Assembly: GCA_937859595.1 (NCBI GenBank)
Contig: CALMAH010000008.1
Span: 1 to 64,000, forward strand
Direction of reading: 5' to 3'
Source: an uncultured Acidobacteriota bacterium
GTDB taxonomy: Bacteria > Acidobacteriota > Blastocatellia > Pyrinomonadales > Pyrinomonadaceae
DNA: 64,000 nucleotides
Shown here: piece after piece, positions 35,249 through 43,663 of the stretch
Numbering within the stretch: the stretch's first letter is position 1
How the letters are laid out: every line of letters starts with the position of its first letter
Translations under genes and position numbers: made by a program
Notes under the pieces: generated by a model
The model's input: only the letters and a program-made list of their open reading frames with translations
What the model was told of the DNA's origin: nothing
Database searches by the model: none

Positions 35249-35804
35249 TAGCGACGGGCAGCGGGCGGACGACCGCGTGCTTACCGTAGGTCAAAAGATT
35301 CAACCGGGCGATCGACGTCTCCATCGCTGCTTGCAGATCGTCGGGCGGCATATCCGATCTTTGTTCGTAACATGCGTGCATGATACACGGCAGAGGCTTT
35401 GCGGCCCCGTGGACCACGCACCCCAGATCTTCATCCAAAAGCGGGCAGGAATATGTGGACTCCGCCCTATCGGGCTTGTCCAGTTCATAGCGCTCCACGG
35501 TCTCCTCGATCCGCCGGTCCAGTTGTTCGCGGCGTTCTGTCGGCAGGCGGTCGATCACCCGTCGGATGGCCGCAGCTTCAAGCGGAGTTATACGGACATT
35601 CACAAAATGCGCGTCCGTACAGCAGCTGCCCTTTACTTCACATGTCAAACAGTCCTTCGCCCGATGCTCATAGTCCCGCGCGACACTGCGGGCAAGCTCT
35701 GTCAGCTCTGCAGTCAGTTTCTCAATAGCCTTGTTCTTCGAGATTAGCTTCACGGCGTTCCACGGAGCAGACATTTCCTGCGCTCGAGTCTGCGGAAAAA
35801 GCAT
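35235..35804 (-). CDS. YkgJ-family cysteine-cluster protein
   Basis: About 189 residues from ATG 35804. A TTG at 35813 or an ATG at 35774 are alternatives, and none has a clear ribosome-binding site. Conserved cysteines form the CxxCxxxxxCC cluster (CLTCEVKGSCC) and a second set CPLLDEDLGCVVH...PCIMHAC. This is the pattern of the YkgJ/UPF0153 zinc- or iron-sulfur-binding family. Function is unknown: a cluster-binding domain with possible redox or metal-handling role is inferred from the family. Monocistronic. Confidence 0.75.
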   Translation of the reverse strand: MLFPQTRAQEMSAPWNAVKLISKNKAIEKLTAELTELARSVARDYEHRAKDCLTCEVKGSCCTDAHFVNVRITPLEAAAIRRVIDRLPTERREQLDRRIEETVERYELDKPDRAESTYSCPLLDEDLGCVVHGAAKPLPCIMHACYEQRSDMPPDDLQAAMETSIARLNLLTYGKHAVVRPLPVAIIRR

Positions 35805-35909
35805 ATAACGCAAAGATCATTCACATCAATGATTCATAATGTTATCGTTATACTATCCGGGCCAAAGTTCATTCTTGTTCCGGGAAATTCCAAGGATAGT
35901 TCACCCGAC

Positions 35910-36956
35910 ATGATAAAGCTATTTGCGACGGTTTTTCTATTGCTGTCTGTCGCTGCGCAAAACGTCTTTACCTACGGCGGCGACGAGGTAAAACTGAAGA
36001 ACGGTGACCGGCTGACCGGAAAGATCATTTCTCAGGACGAGGAACAGATCGTGATCGAGACCGAATATGCCGGTAAAGTGACGATAAACGCCGCTCACGT
36101 TGAGAAGATCGCCGACGAGACTGCAACCACAGAGGGGGCGGAAATTGCGAAAAAGGAAGGGGAGGCCGAGGAAGAACGAGAGGCCGAACCGGCCGCAAAG
36201 GACGAGGCAAAACCTGCGGAGCCCGCAAGCGCGGCGATCGAACAGAAACCTCGGTTCTTTGGCGGCAGGCTTTTTTGGGGGATCGTCGAAGGCTGGGACG
36301 GCAACGCCAATATCGGCTTTAACTACACCACCGGCAACTCCCGAACCAGCACGATGACCACGGGGTTACGGGCGGTAAAGACGGCCGGAAACGACAAGCT
36401 AACGGTCTATATGCGAAGCCTTTGGTACAACAACCGGCGGCTGGCGGCAAATAACACCACCCAGAATGCCGTATGGGGCGGGCTGCGTTATGACCGGAAT
36501 TTCTCGGAAAGGCGGTTTGCCTTTGGTTCTTACGATTTTGAACGCGACCGGCCGCGGCGGCTCTATTACCGGTCGGTGCTCGGCGGCGGGCTTGGGCATC
36601 GTCTGATAAGAAATGAAAGGACCGAACTTGAACTCCTGGCCGGCGGAGCATGGAACAGGACATGGCAGTTTGGCCCGAACACCGACACGCCCGAGGCACT
36701 CGTCGGAAATTCGTTCAAGCATCGATTCAACGGACGTCTACGTGTTCAGCAGACCTTCACCTTTTTCCAGAATGTGGCTGACCGGAACGAGTTTCGATTT
36801 ATCTTCGATTCGTCCGTTATTGCGGATGTGACACGAAAGATCGGCATCCACTTTACAGTCGGCGACCGTTTCAATAACGATCCGCCGCCGAATGCGCGTC
36901 GAAACGATTTCCTGTTCACGACCGGTATCCGCTTTAACTTCGGCAAGAGGAACTAG
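35910..36956 (+). CDS. DUF481 outer-membrane beta-barrel protein
   Basis: 348 residues from ATG 35910; an upstream in-frame start at 35829 only adds residues before the signal peptide. A signal peptide (1-about 19) is followed by a small SH3-like domain (about 25-65: VKLKNGDRLTGKII...VTINAAHVEKI) and a Glu/Ala/Lys-rich linker (70-105). A DUF481 barrel (about 120-348) comprises alternating aromatic strands starting GWDGNANIGFNYTTGNS. DUF481 proteins are salt-induced outer-membrane proteins of unknown transport role. The N-terminal domain pairing is common in Acidobacteriota. Stand-alone gene. Confidence 0.8.
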   Translation: MIKLFATVFLLLSVAAQNVFTYGGDEVKLKNGDRLTGKIISQDEEQIVIETEYAGKVTINAAHVEKIADETATTEGAEIAKKEGEAEEEREAEPAAKDEAKPAEPASAAIEQKPRFFGGRLFWGIVEGWDGNANIGFNYTTGNSRTSTMTTGLRAVKTAGNDKLTVYMRSLWYNNRRLAANNTTQNAVWGGLRYDRNFSERRFAFGSYDFERDRPRRLYYRSVLGGGLGHRLIRNERTELELLAGGAWNRTWQFGPNTDTPEALVGNSFKHRFNGRLRVQQTFTFFQNVADRNEFRFIFDSSVIADVTRKIGIHFTVGDRFNNDPPPNARRNDFLFTTGIRFNFGKRN

Positions 36957-37048
36957 ACGAGCGCAGAGCGATCACACATTATTTTGCGGGGCCCCTCTCG
37001 TGGTAAAATACCGTTGCATTTTTATTTCTGCACATACCGGGAGGGACG

Positions 37049-37510
37049 ATGGCAAAAGAGGGTGATAAGGCACCAAACTTTAAGGGACGGAACCAGGACG
37101 GAAAGTCCGTCAAGCTAAGTGACTTCAAGGGCAAGAAGCTTGCGCTTTATTTTTATCCAAAGGATGATACGCCGGGCTGCACAAAACAGGCGTGTTCGCT
37201 CAGGGACGGTTTTGCCGATCTGAAAAAGGCCGGCATCGCGGTGGTCGGTGTTTCGATCGATGACGAAAGATCGCACCGAAAGTTCATTGATAAGTACGAA
37301 CTTCCTTTTGATCTGATCGCCGATACCGATAAAAAGATAGTGGAAGACTACGGGGTCTGGGGTGAAAAGAGCATGTACGGAAAAAAATATATGGGAACCC
37401 ATCGTAAGACCTTTCTTATCGACGAAAAAGGTAAGATCGTAAAAGTGTTTGAGAAGGTAAAGGTCGCCGAGCACGCCAACGAGGTCCTTACGGCATTTGC
37501 CGGCAACTAA
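37049..37510 (+). CDS. bcp: thioredoxin-dependent peroxiredoxin Bcp/PrxQ
   Basis: 153 residues, full length. The peroxidatic Cys44 and resolving Cys49 sit in [14 protein letters not shown], the five-residue spacing of the BCP/PrxQ class. PKDDTPGCT is the active-site signature, and Thr/Arg partners are present. Role: cytoplasmic reduction of hydrogen and organic hydroperoxides using thioredoxin. GGGAGG lies before the ATG. It is followed 44 bases later on the same strand by the rhodanese-like selenoprotein candidate, with a small inverted repeat (GACAGT/ACTGTC, 37522-37537) between them. Confidence 0.95.
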   Translation: MAKEGDKAPNFKGRNQDGKSVKLSDFKGKKLALYFYPKDDTPGCTKQACSLRDGFADLKKAGIAVVGVSIDDERSHRKFIDKYELPFDLIADTDKKIVEDYGVWGEKSMYGKKYMGTHRKTFLIDEKGKIVKVFEKVKVAEHANEVLTAFAGN

Positions 37511-37554
37511 ACGACATTTTGGACAGTAAGGACTGTCTGTTCACAAAAAGAATT

Positions 37555-38028
37555 ATGAAGAGACTATATTTTCTCGTGTTGGTCGTGGCGGTCGTGGCTG
37601 TTGGATGTTCGGAGGCCGAGAAACCGGTCGCGACCAACACCGCCAACGTAAACACCAACGTCGCAAAACCAAAGGCAACACCGGCGATCCCGCATCCCGG
37701 TGCCCCACGGATCTCGCTGGCCGACGCCAAGGCAGATTTTGACGCCGGCACGGCAGTTTTTGTAGATACCCATTCACCTCGTTCGTTCGAGAACGAGCAC
37801 ATCGCCGGCGCTGTGAACGTGCCGGCGGAAGACTATGAGGCGCATCTTGATAAATTGCCAAAGGGCAAAAAGATAATCGCCTACTGTTCCTGACCGGCCG
37901 AAAATTCGAGTGCCAGGTTGGTTACTCAATTAAAGGCCAAAGGTTATGAAAATGTTCATGCACTTCTCGGCGGCACGCAAGCCTGGAGAAGCGCAGGCTT
38001 TCCGATGGGCCCGGAAAAGAAGAAATAG
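37555..38028 (+). CDS. rhodanese-like lipoprotein, probable selenoprotein (UGA at 37891)
   Basis: 157 residues if TGA 37891-37893 is read through, otherwise a 112-residue truncated product. A signal peptide with lipobox (VAVG|C) gives a lipid-anchored periplasmic protein. An Asn/Thr/Lys-rich linker leads to a single rhodanese domain (about 54-157: ISLADAKADFDAGTAVFVDTHS). Active-site loop reads Y-C111-S-[UGA113]-P-A-E-N-S-S-A-R. After the UGA the frame continues with LKAKGYENVHALLGGTQAW, an unmistakable rhodanese C-terminal half, up to TAG at 38026. The UGA replaces the second Cys of the CxC pattern expected in Cys homologues. A SECIS-like hairpin follows at 37896-37938. TGA is used as a normal stop by other genes here, so general recoding is excluded. 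Alternatives: nonsense mutation or a base-call error. Likely a selenium-dependent sulfur-transfer or redox protein. Confidence 0.75.
37896..37938 (+). promoter_or_regulatory. bacterial SECIS-like hairpin
   Basis: It starts two bases after the UGA. Stems are GGCC/GGCC (37896-37899, 37935-37938), AAUU/AAUU (37903-37906, 37928-37931), GAGU/ACUC (37908-37911, 37924-37927) and CCA/UGG (37913-37915, 37919-37921). The triloop is GGU (37916-37918). The loop lies 23-25 bases after the UGA. In E. coli fdhF a GGU-containing apical loop sits about 19-21 bases after the UGA and binds SelB. Position, size and loop G all fit known bacterial SECIS rules. Confidence 0.65.
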
Positions 38029-38088
38029 ACCCAAGGTCAGAGAAAGCCGGTCAAACGGATCAAATTGCGGCAGCAGCGAGGAAAGGCC

Positions 38089-39426
38089 CTATAGCCTTAC
38101 GATCTTCGCCTTGCTGCCGTTTCTCATGTCCTCGGGCAGTGCGTTTCGGGTATCCACTATCAGGCTCGCCAGTTCGCAGACCCGGCCATAGTCCACTTCC
38201 GAATGCTCGGTGCAGATTATGACGCAATCCGAACCCTTGATCAGATCGTCCGTCAGTTGGCTGCTCCTGAGAGGCTCGCCGTCACCTATCGTGTAGGCAT
38301 GGTCAAATGTCACCTCGTCCACGAACGGATCGTGGTATGAGAGTTCGGCACCGCGTGACCGCAGCAGGTCGATTATCGAAAGAGCCGGAGATTCCCGCAT
38401 GTCGTCAATGTCTTTCTTATAGGCAACGCCGAGGATCAATATCTTCGATCCGTTGACGGCCTTCTTCACGTCGTTAAGAGCGGTCGAGACCAGCTTGACC
38501 ACATAGGCGGGCATCCCCGAATTGATCTGTTCCGCCAGCGAGATGAACTGTGAATCAAAACCGTGTTGGCGTGCCTTCCACGAAAGATAGTGCGGGTCAA
38601 GCGGGATGCAGTGGCCGCCGATCCCCGGGCCCGGATAGAACGGCATGAACCCGAACGGCTTGGTCGCGGCTGCCCGGACAACCTCCCAGGTGTCAATACC
38701 GAGTGTCTTGCAGAGCCGGGCCATTTCGTTTGCCATCCCGATGTTTATCGCCCGGAACGTGTTCTCCCAGAGCTTGCATGCTTCTGCCACGCGCGCCGAA
38801 GAGACAGGATGTACCGTATCGACGATCTTCGAATAGAGTAGTGCGGCCACATCGGTTGAATCTTTCGAGACGCCGCCGACCACCTTTGGAATATTGTGTG
38901 TCTGAAACTGCGGATTGCCCGGGTCAACTCTCTCCGGCGAGAACGCGAGAAGGAAATCTGTGTCTATGTTAAAGCCCTTGGCCTCGAACATCGGAAGCAG
39001 CACCTCGTCCGTCGTGCCCGGATAGGTCGTCGATTCGAGGATCATCATCTGGCCCGTTCGCAAATACTTCTGGATCTCCTCACCGGCTGTGATGATGTAG
39101 GACATGTCCGGGTCCTTGGTCTTTCTAAGAGGCGTCGGGACGCAGATAACTATCACGTCGCAGTCAGCGAGCCGGCCAAAATCGGTCGTGGCCGAAAGTT
39201 TCCCGGCACTTACACATTTCGCGACATTCTCCGACGGCACATCGACGATATAAGACCGCCCGGCGGAGATGTCGCTGACCTTATTTTCGTCAACCTCAAA
39301 ACCGACGCCTTCAAAGCCCTTTAAGCAAAACTCAACGATCAGCGGAAGCCCCACGTAACCGAGGCCGATCACGCCGATGCGTGCGCTGCCGTCATTTATT
39401 TTTTTTTCTAGTAGATCTTTTGTCAT
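38089..39426 (-). CDS. nucleotide-sugar dehydrogenase (UDP-sugar 6-dehydrogenase)
   Basis: 445 residues from ATG 39426; a TTG at 39474 is possible but adds only polar residues. The Rossmann NAD site IGVIGLGYVGLPL (about 17-29), central domain and UDP-binding C-terminal domain are all present. The catalytic Cys is in GPGIGGHCIPLDP. The pattern (FCLKGFEGVGFEVDENKV, MRESPALSI) fits the UDP-N-acetyl-glucosamine/mannosamine 6-dehydrogenase branch (WbpA/WecC-like) more than UDP-glucose dehydrogenase, but substrate is uncertain. It oxidises the sugar C6 to a uronic acid for O-antigen or exopolysaccharide. No other polysaccharide gene is adjacent. Confidence 0.9.
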   Translation of the reverse strand: MTKDLLEKKINDGSARIGVIGLGYVGLPLIVEFCLKGFEGVGFEVDENKVSDISAGRSYIVDVPSENVAKCVSAGKLSATTDFGRLADCDVIVICVPTPLRKTKDPDMSYIITAGEEIQKYLRTGQMMILESTTYPGTTDEVLLPMFEAKGFNIDTDFLLAFSPERVDPGNPQFQTHNIPKVVGGVSKDSTDVAALLYSKIVDTVHPVSSARVAEACKLWENTFRAINIGMANEMARLCKTLGIDTWEVVRAAATKPFGFMPFYPGPGIGGHCIPLDPHYLSWKARQHGFDSQFISLAEQINSGMPAYVVKLVSTALNDVKKAVNGSKILILGVAYKKDIDDMRESPALSIIDLLRSRGAELSYHDPFVDEVTFDHAYTIGDGEPLRSSQLTDDLIKGSDCVIICTEHSEVDYGRVCELASLIVDTRNALPEDMRNGSKAKIVRL

Positions 39427-39610
39427 TGGTGATGCGGGCCGCGACGAGTGGGAAGCAGGCACCGATATGGTCAAATCATTAGCTTCATTAAAGTTAAGTT
39501 ACTGACATAGGTTAGTCAAGACGCTCATGTCTTGTGTTAAACTAACTGAAATATCGACCGCGGGACAACCCCGAAAGATATGATCAATGTCCCCGTTCTT
39601 CCTTTGAAAC

Positions 39611-40816
39611 ATGAATTTTGAGATCGAGTCACAGAACCCCGTGGTAAAGGCATTGATCGAGGGAACAGCACCCGAGCCTGCCCGGATGGCGGCCTCGCGC
39701 GGCCTGCTTCCGTTGCCTCAGAATGATCTGCTCGAAGTGCTTGTCGCTTTTGCAGCCTCCGAAAATGCCGAGATCGCACAAAACGCCCGCGAGGCCCTGG
39801 CCGAACAGGATGCCGACGCCGTTCTGCTGGCCGTTCGTTCGGCCGAGACGCCGGTCTCGTTCCTTAACTATTTCGCCGGCCGGCCAAAGGCACCGAGGGC
39901 CGTTCACGAGGCCATTCTGCTCAACCCGAGAACACCCGCCGCGACGATAATATCCTTTGCCCGCAATACGGATAATGGCGAACTGTTGGAACTGATCTCG
40001 ACCAACCAGCAGTTGATGATCCAGAATCCGGCGGTGATCGACGCGATACTCAACAATCCTGCCCGAACGACCGACGCAGAAAGGCGGGCATCGGAAACCA
40101 AACGAGAGTTCTTTGAAAAGGAACGCGGCCAGCAGCAGATAGCCAACGAGCTGCGGGCCCAGGGCAAGGAAGCCGCCGCCGAATTTATCGAGCAATCCGA
40201 GTTTGCACAGAACGATGCCGCCCTGGAAGATGCTCTCTTTATTGCCTCGATGATCGAGGTGCCGGACAGCGAGACGGATGACTCCTGGCTTGCGCTCGAA
40301 TATCTCGAAGAGCTTTACGAGGAAACGGAGGAGCAACGCCAGCACGTTGTAAATAAGATAATCGGCGACTTCCGGTTCGAAGAGGGCGACCTGGAACACG
40401 AACGCGTTTCCGTTATCAACAAAGTGATGCAGATGGGTATGAAAGACCGCGTCAAGCTGGCGATGAAGGGCGACCGCGAAGCTCGCAACATACTTATCCG
40501 CGATCCGAATCGCGTTGTGGCACAGGCCGTGGTCCAAAATCCACGGATAACCGAACAGGAAGTGGAAAAAATAGCGGCGATGCGTTCGGTGCCGGAAGAT
40601 GTGCTCAGACAGCTTGCCAATAATCGTCAATGGGCCCGCAGCTATCCGATCATCCACAACCTGGCAAGAAATCCGCGGACGCCGATCGCCAATGTGATGT
40701 CCATCCTGACGCGGCTGCAGCTACGCGACCTGAAGGCAATCTCGGCAAACAAGAACGTCTCCGACGCAGTCCGCCGCCAGGCCGGAAGGCTCTCCGCGGC
40801 TCGTTCGGGAAGGTAG
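39611..40816 (+). CDS. HEAT-like helical-repeat protein, unknown
   Basis: 401 residues, all alpha-helical by composition, no signal peptide and no membrane span. Several degenerate helical repeats of about 25-30 residues recur, with the motif (L/I)xNPRTPxxxIxxFA (e.g. LLNPRTPAATIISFARN, VQNPRITEQEVEKIAA, ARNPRTPIANVMSIL). This suggests a HEAT/leucine-rich-variant superhelix. A charged insert (about 155-200, rich in Glu, Arg and Gln) sits in the middle. Probably a cytoplasmic scaffold. Short spacing (30 bases) to the UbiA-type prenyltransferase gene suggests co-transcription. Family recognised only loosely, function unknown. Confidence 0.7.
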   Translation: MNFEIESQNPVVKALIEGTAPEPARMAASRGLLPLPQNDLLEVLVAFAASENAEIAQNAREALAEQDADAVLLAVRSAETPVSFLNYFAGRPKAPRAVHEAILLNPRTPAATIISFARNTDNGELLELISTNQQLMIQNPAVIDAILNNPARTTDAERRASETKREFFEKERGQQQIANELRAQGKEAAAEFIEQSEFAQNDAALEDALFIASMIEVPDSETDDSWLALEYLEELYEETEEQRQHVVNKIIGDFRFEEGDLEHERVSVINKVMQMGMKDRVKLAMKGDREARNILIRDPNRVVAQAVVQNPRITEQEVEKIAAMRSVPEDVLRQLANNRQWARSYPIIHNLARNPRTPIANVMSILTRLQLRDLKAISANKNVSDAVRRQAGRLSAARSGR

Positions 40817-40846
40817 GATCACCCGTTTTGCATTTAAGAATTTTTA

Positions 40847-41719
40847 ATGGCCAGATCATTTGAAAAGCTCCAAACAACGCTCGAAATGATAAAGTTCGAG
40901 CATACGTTGTTTGCGTTGCCGTTCGCATTTTTGGGAGCGGTGATGGCGGCGGACGGGCTGCCGACGTGGTGGCAAATCCTTTGGATAACGGTGGCAATGG
41001 TCGGGGCTCGTTCGGCAGCAATGACCTTTAACCGGCTAGTTGACCGCGATATCGATGCGGCAAACCCGCGAACGGCAAACCGCGAACTGCCCAGCGGAAA
41101 GCTCTCGGTCGGGTTCGCCTGGGGATTTCTCTTCGCATCGGTGTCGATATTTCTGCTGGCGGCATGGTCGCTTAACTGGCTTACGTTCGTGCTCTCACCA
41201 GTCGCGCTGGCCAGCGTTCTGGGTTATTCGTATGCAAAGCGCTTTACGGCATTTTCACACGTCCTTCTCGGCTGGGCGCTTGCTATATCACCGACTGCCG
41301 CATGGATAGCCGTCAGAGGGACAATAGATTCCGAAATACCCCTTCTCCTTTCACTTTTCGTGCTGATGTGGACTTCGGGTTTCGATGTGCTCTATGCCTG
41401 CCAGGACCATGATTTCGATAAAAAAGCCGGGCTGCGTTCGATACCGGCCCGCTACGGCATAGCTCGCTCGCTGTGGATCGCACGGCTCTTTCATTTCCAG
41501 GCTTTTATCGCTTTGATACTGCTGTATCTGGTCAGCGGATCAGGATGGCCCGCTCTGGTCGGCGTCGGGCTGGTCGCGGCACTGCTTGTTTATCAGCACA
41601 CGCTTGTCAAACCAACCGACCTCTCGCGGATGAACGCCGCATTTTTTACCGCAAATGCGTTTGTGAGCGTAATACTGCTTCTCTCATTTGGCTCAGCAGT
41701 ATTTATCAATAAATTGTAG
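40847..41719 (+). CDS. UbiA-family prenyltransferase (4-hydroxybenzoate/MqnP type)
   Basis: 290 residues with eight to nine membrane helices. The two Asp-rich prenyl-diphosphate-binding motifs are [15 protein letters not shown] (about 63-77) and [16 protein letters not shown] (about 183-198). The enzyme condenses a polyprenyl diphosphate with an aromatic acid in the inner membrane as part of quinone synthesis. The ELPSGKLS and [21 protein letters not shown] stretches match the UbiA-like/MqnP group used in the futalosine menaquinone pathway, but no other mqn or ubi gene is present in the window, so the exact quinone is undecided. Confidence 0.9.
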   Translation: MARSFEKLQTTLEMIKFEHTLFALPFAFLGAVMAADGLPTWWQILWITVAMVGARSAAMTFNRLVDRDIDAANPRTANRELPSGKLSVGFAWGFLFASVSIFLLAAWSLNWLTFVLSPVALASVLGYSYAKRFTAFSHVLLGWALAISPTAAWIAVRGTIDSEIPLLLSLFVLMWTSGFDVLYACQDHDFDKKAGLRSIPARYGIARSLWIARLFHFQAFIALILLYLVSGSGWPALVGVGLVAALLVYQHTLVKPTDLSRMNAAFFTANAFVSVILLLSFGSAVFINKL

Positions 41720-41736
41720 ATTGGATAGTAAGAAAG

Positions 41737-41974
41737 TTATTTGAACTGCAATTCTTTCTGTATAAATTCCCTCAAATTTTGAATTCCGTTAGGGGAAGCA
41801 ATGAACACTCTTCCTTCATATTCGATCGAGAATGTATTCGTTTTGAACAAAGCATCTAGATCTTCCTGCATTATTTTCGCCTGCCCTGGTCGGGGCGGGT
41901 GTTGGATTTTGCGTCGGAACGGAAAAAGCCGCAAAAGAGACCGTTAAGAAAGCTGGTATACACAGGAGCTTCAT
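41737..41974 (-). pseudogene. small exported protein split by a +1 frameshift
   Basis: ATG 41974, three bases after GAGGTAG, opens a 52-codon frame with a clear signal peptide (MKLLCIPAFLTVSFAAFS) and then a Pro/Thr linker. It stops at 41816. The continuation lies in the +1 frame: QEDLDALFKTNTFSIEYEGR and on to a TAA at 41737. Joining the frames near 41870-41880 (sequence AAAATAATG) gives a natural exported protein of about 78 residues. A single-base insertion, a sequencing indel or programmed shifting could explain it. It lies 36 bases after the 201-residue exported protein on the same strand, in an AT-richer island. No family recognised. Confidence 0.45.
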
Positions 41975-42010
41975 TTTCTACCTCAAGTGATCTAACGTTT
42001 CTATATTCCA

Positions 42011-42616
42011 CTATAAAGGAGACCAACTTCGATCTAGGGTTGGGAATTTATCGACCATTGTCTTATCAAGTCGTCCGAATTTGACTCCATAAACGGTCTT
42101 TGGTTCGCCGTCTTTGTAAAGTTCCTCCAACACCTCAGGACTCTTAGGCAACCCTTTAAACATTGTAACTAATGAATTGTTCTTCAGTTCATCGAACTGT
42201 TTCGGTGCCATCGCCACTCTGATACAATTTTCATTATCCCTACAAGGCATCTCGGACGGCGGGAAAACTTTCGCCCCGATCTGAACATAGTCTCCCAAAG
42301 CTGTTGCCAGTGGAAGGACCTCTGCATAAAGCTCGATCTCGACCATGTCCTTTCTTCTTTGCTGCTGCCTAAAGGCGTCATTGACCATTATATATATTCT
42401 CCTTACGGCGACAATTCTGAAACCCTCATCGGCTTCCGCTTCTGTCGAACTAGTGGAACGGAAAATACCCTGTTTACTGATGATCTCCATTGCCTTTTGC
42501 TCCGAATCCTGAGTGGGCTGTTTGGGTTTTTGCTGAGCATCCGATTGCGCGGAGAGCGAAATGGCTCCGGTTCCCCAAAGCAGGCAAAGCCCTATGCATA
42601 CTGTTCTTAGAAACAT
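42011..42616 (-). CDS. exported protein of unknown function
   Basis: 201 residues. A signal peptide (1-about 23, ending ISLSAQ) precedes a Gln/Lys/Ser-rich linker (24-45) and an alpha/beta region with no motif I recognise. A Cys pair in MPCRDNENC could form a disulfide. Its codons are AT-richer than those of the large neighbouring genes, which suggests either relaxed constraint or acquisition by transfer. It shares strand and close spacing with the frameshifted small exported gene immediately downstream. Function not inferable. Confidence 0.6.
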   Translation of the reverse strand: MFLRTVCIGLCLLWGTGAISLSAQSDAQQKPKQPTQDSEQKAMEIISKQGIFRSTSSTEAEADEGFRIVAVRRIYIMVNDAFRQQQRRKDMVEIELYAEVLPLATALGDYVQIGAKVFPPSEMPCRDNENCIRVAMAPKQFDELKNNSLVTMFKGLPKSPEVLEELYKDGEPKTVYGVKFGRLDKTMVDKFPTLDRSWSPL

Positions 42617-42688
42617 AATATAAATAGTTGCGAGAGTCGCTAAGTTATTCGGTGAGCGAATATCAGCCTTGCTCTGATTAATACAGTT

Positions 42689-43600
42689 TCACGAATCAGG
42701 AAAAAGTTGCCTTTCTGCAGAATTGGCCAGTGTGTGCGGGATATGCAGATCACTCCCGATCCTTTTATTTAGTCCTTTAATAAAATATGCCGATAAAAGA
42801 GGAGATTCCTTTTCGATGTTCTGGTGAACAAAGAAATACAGGTTTTCGAGGCCTTGTTTTTTCCAGGATGCAATGCGTTCTATCCAGGCGTCGAGCCGTG
42901 TGTAGTCTGATGGATGGTTTGCTCCGACGAAGCGGATCATGGCCGAGGGCGTGGTCATTCGCATGTGCATCAGATCTCGGCGGCCTGCCGTATCAACCAG
43001 TACATTTGTGATGCCGTTCTTTTCGAGAAGGTCGTAAAGCTCGCTTGAGACGGCCGGGTCGTTGAACCAGTCCGTGTGGCGAAACTCAATTGCCAGCGGG
43101 ATGTCGTATCGCCAGTTCTCAACAAATGCCTCTACAAGGTCGAGATCCTTCGGCGCGAAATTATTGTGCATTTGCAGAAACGGCATCCCGAGCTTTTCAC
43201 GAAGGTGTGAAAAATGGGTAACGCTATTGTCCACGAGGGCCTCAACGTCCCTCAAACGGCGAAAGTGCGAGATAGTTTGATCGAATTTGGGGAAGAACCG
43301 AAAGCCTTCTCTGGCGGATGCATACCACTTCTCAAAAGTAGCGATCGGGAACAATCGGTAGAAGGTGGCGTTCAGTTCGACGCAGTTGAACTGAGAAGAA
43401 TAGTAATCCAGTTCATTTTTTATCCCGGGCGGGTAAAAGCCTTTCAGGTCGGCCTTTCCCCACCGCGAACACCCGACATAAACGCGGAGAGCGTCATCGA
43501 CGGCCCGTCCGCTTCTACGAAGCACCGCCGCAGTACCCGGATGGTCCTTTGGCAGCGAAAGGTCGAGCCGTCCCGGATCATCCACTTTTCCAAACTTCAT
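42689..43600 (-). CDS. DUF72 domain protein
   Basis: 303 residues from ATG 43600; a GTG at 43630 would add ten. It is a DUF72 TIM-barrel-like protein with YVGCSRWGKADLKGFYPPG, NATFYRLFP, FKFFPKF-type RFFPKFDQTISH, and the terminal WIERIASWKKQGLENLYFFVHQN segment. DUF72 is widespread and its activity is not established, although structural similarity to endonuclease IV-like barrels has been noted. It is separated from the ATPase gene on the same strand by 63 bases. Confidence 0.85.
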   Translation of the reverse strand: MKFGKVDDPGRLDLSLPKDHPGTAAVLRRSGRAVDDALRVYVGCSRWGKADLKGFYPPGIKNELDYYSSQFNCVELNATFYRLFPIATFEKWYASAREGFRFFPKFDQTISHFRRLRDVEALVDNSVTHFSHLREKLGMPFLQMHNNFAPKDLDLVEAFVENWRYDIPLAIEFRHTDWFNDPAVSSELYDLLEKNGITNVLVDTAGRRDLMHMRMTTPSAMIRFVGANHPSDYTRLDAWIERIASWKKQGLENLYFFVHQNIEKESPLLSAYFIKGLNKRIGSDLHIPHTLANSAERQLFPDS

Positions 43601-43663
43601 AATTCTGTCTTCGTCGAGATGCAGGAACACAGCCCGGCAAACCCGACATAGATCAGCGGCGAT

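Noticed and set aside
37519-37893. A complete 124-residue rhodanese-like protein ending at 37893
   Set aside because: It would end in the middle of the active-site loop while perfect rhodanese sequence continues in frame after the TGA. The first 12 codons also precede the natural signal-peptide start at 37555.
37555-38028. General reassignment of UGA to Trp or another amino acid
   Set aside because: Other genes here end in TGA, for example at 1069-1071, 11666-11668 and 49468-49470, with overlaps or spacing that make these true stops.
41720-42616. AT-richer island read as a mobile element
   Set aside because: No transposase, integrase, terminal repeats or tRNA attachment site were seen.
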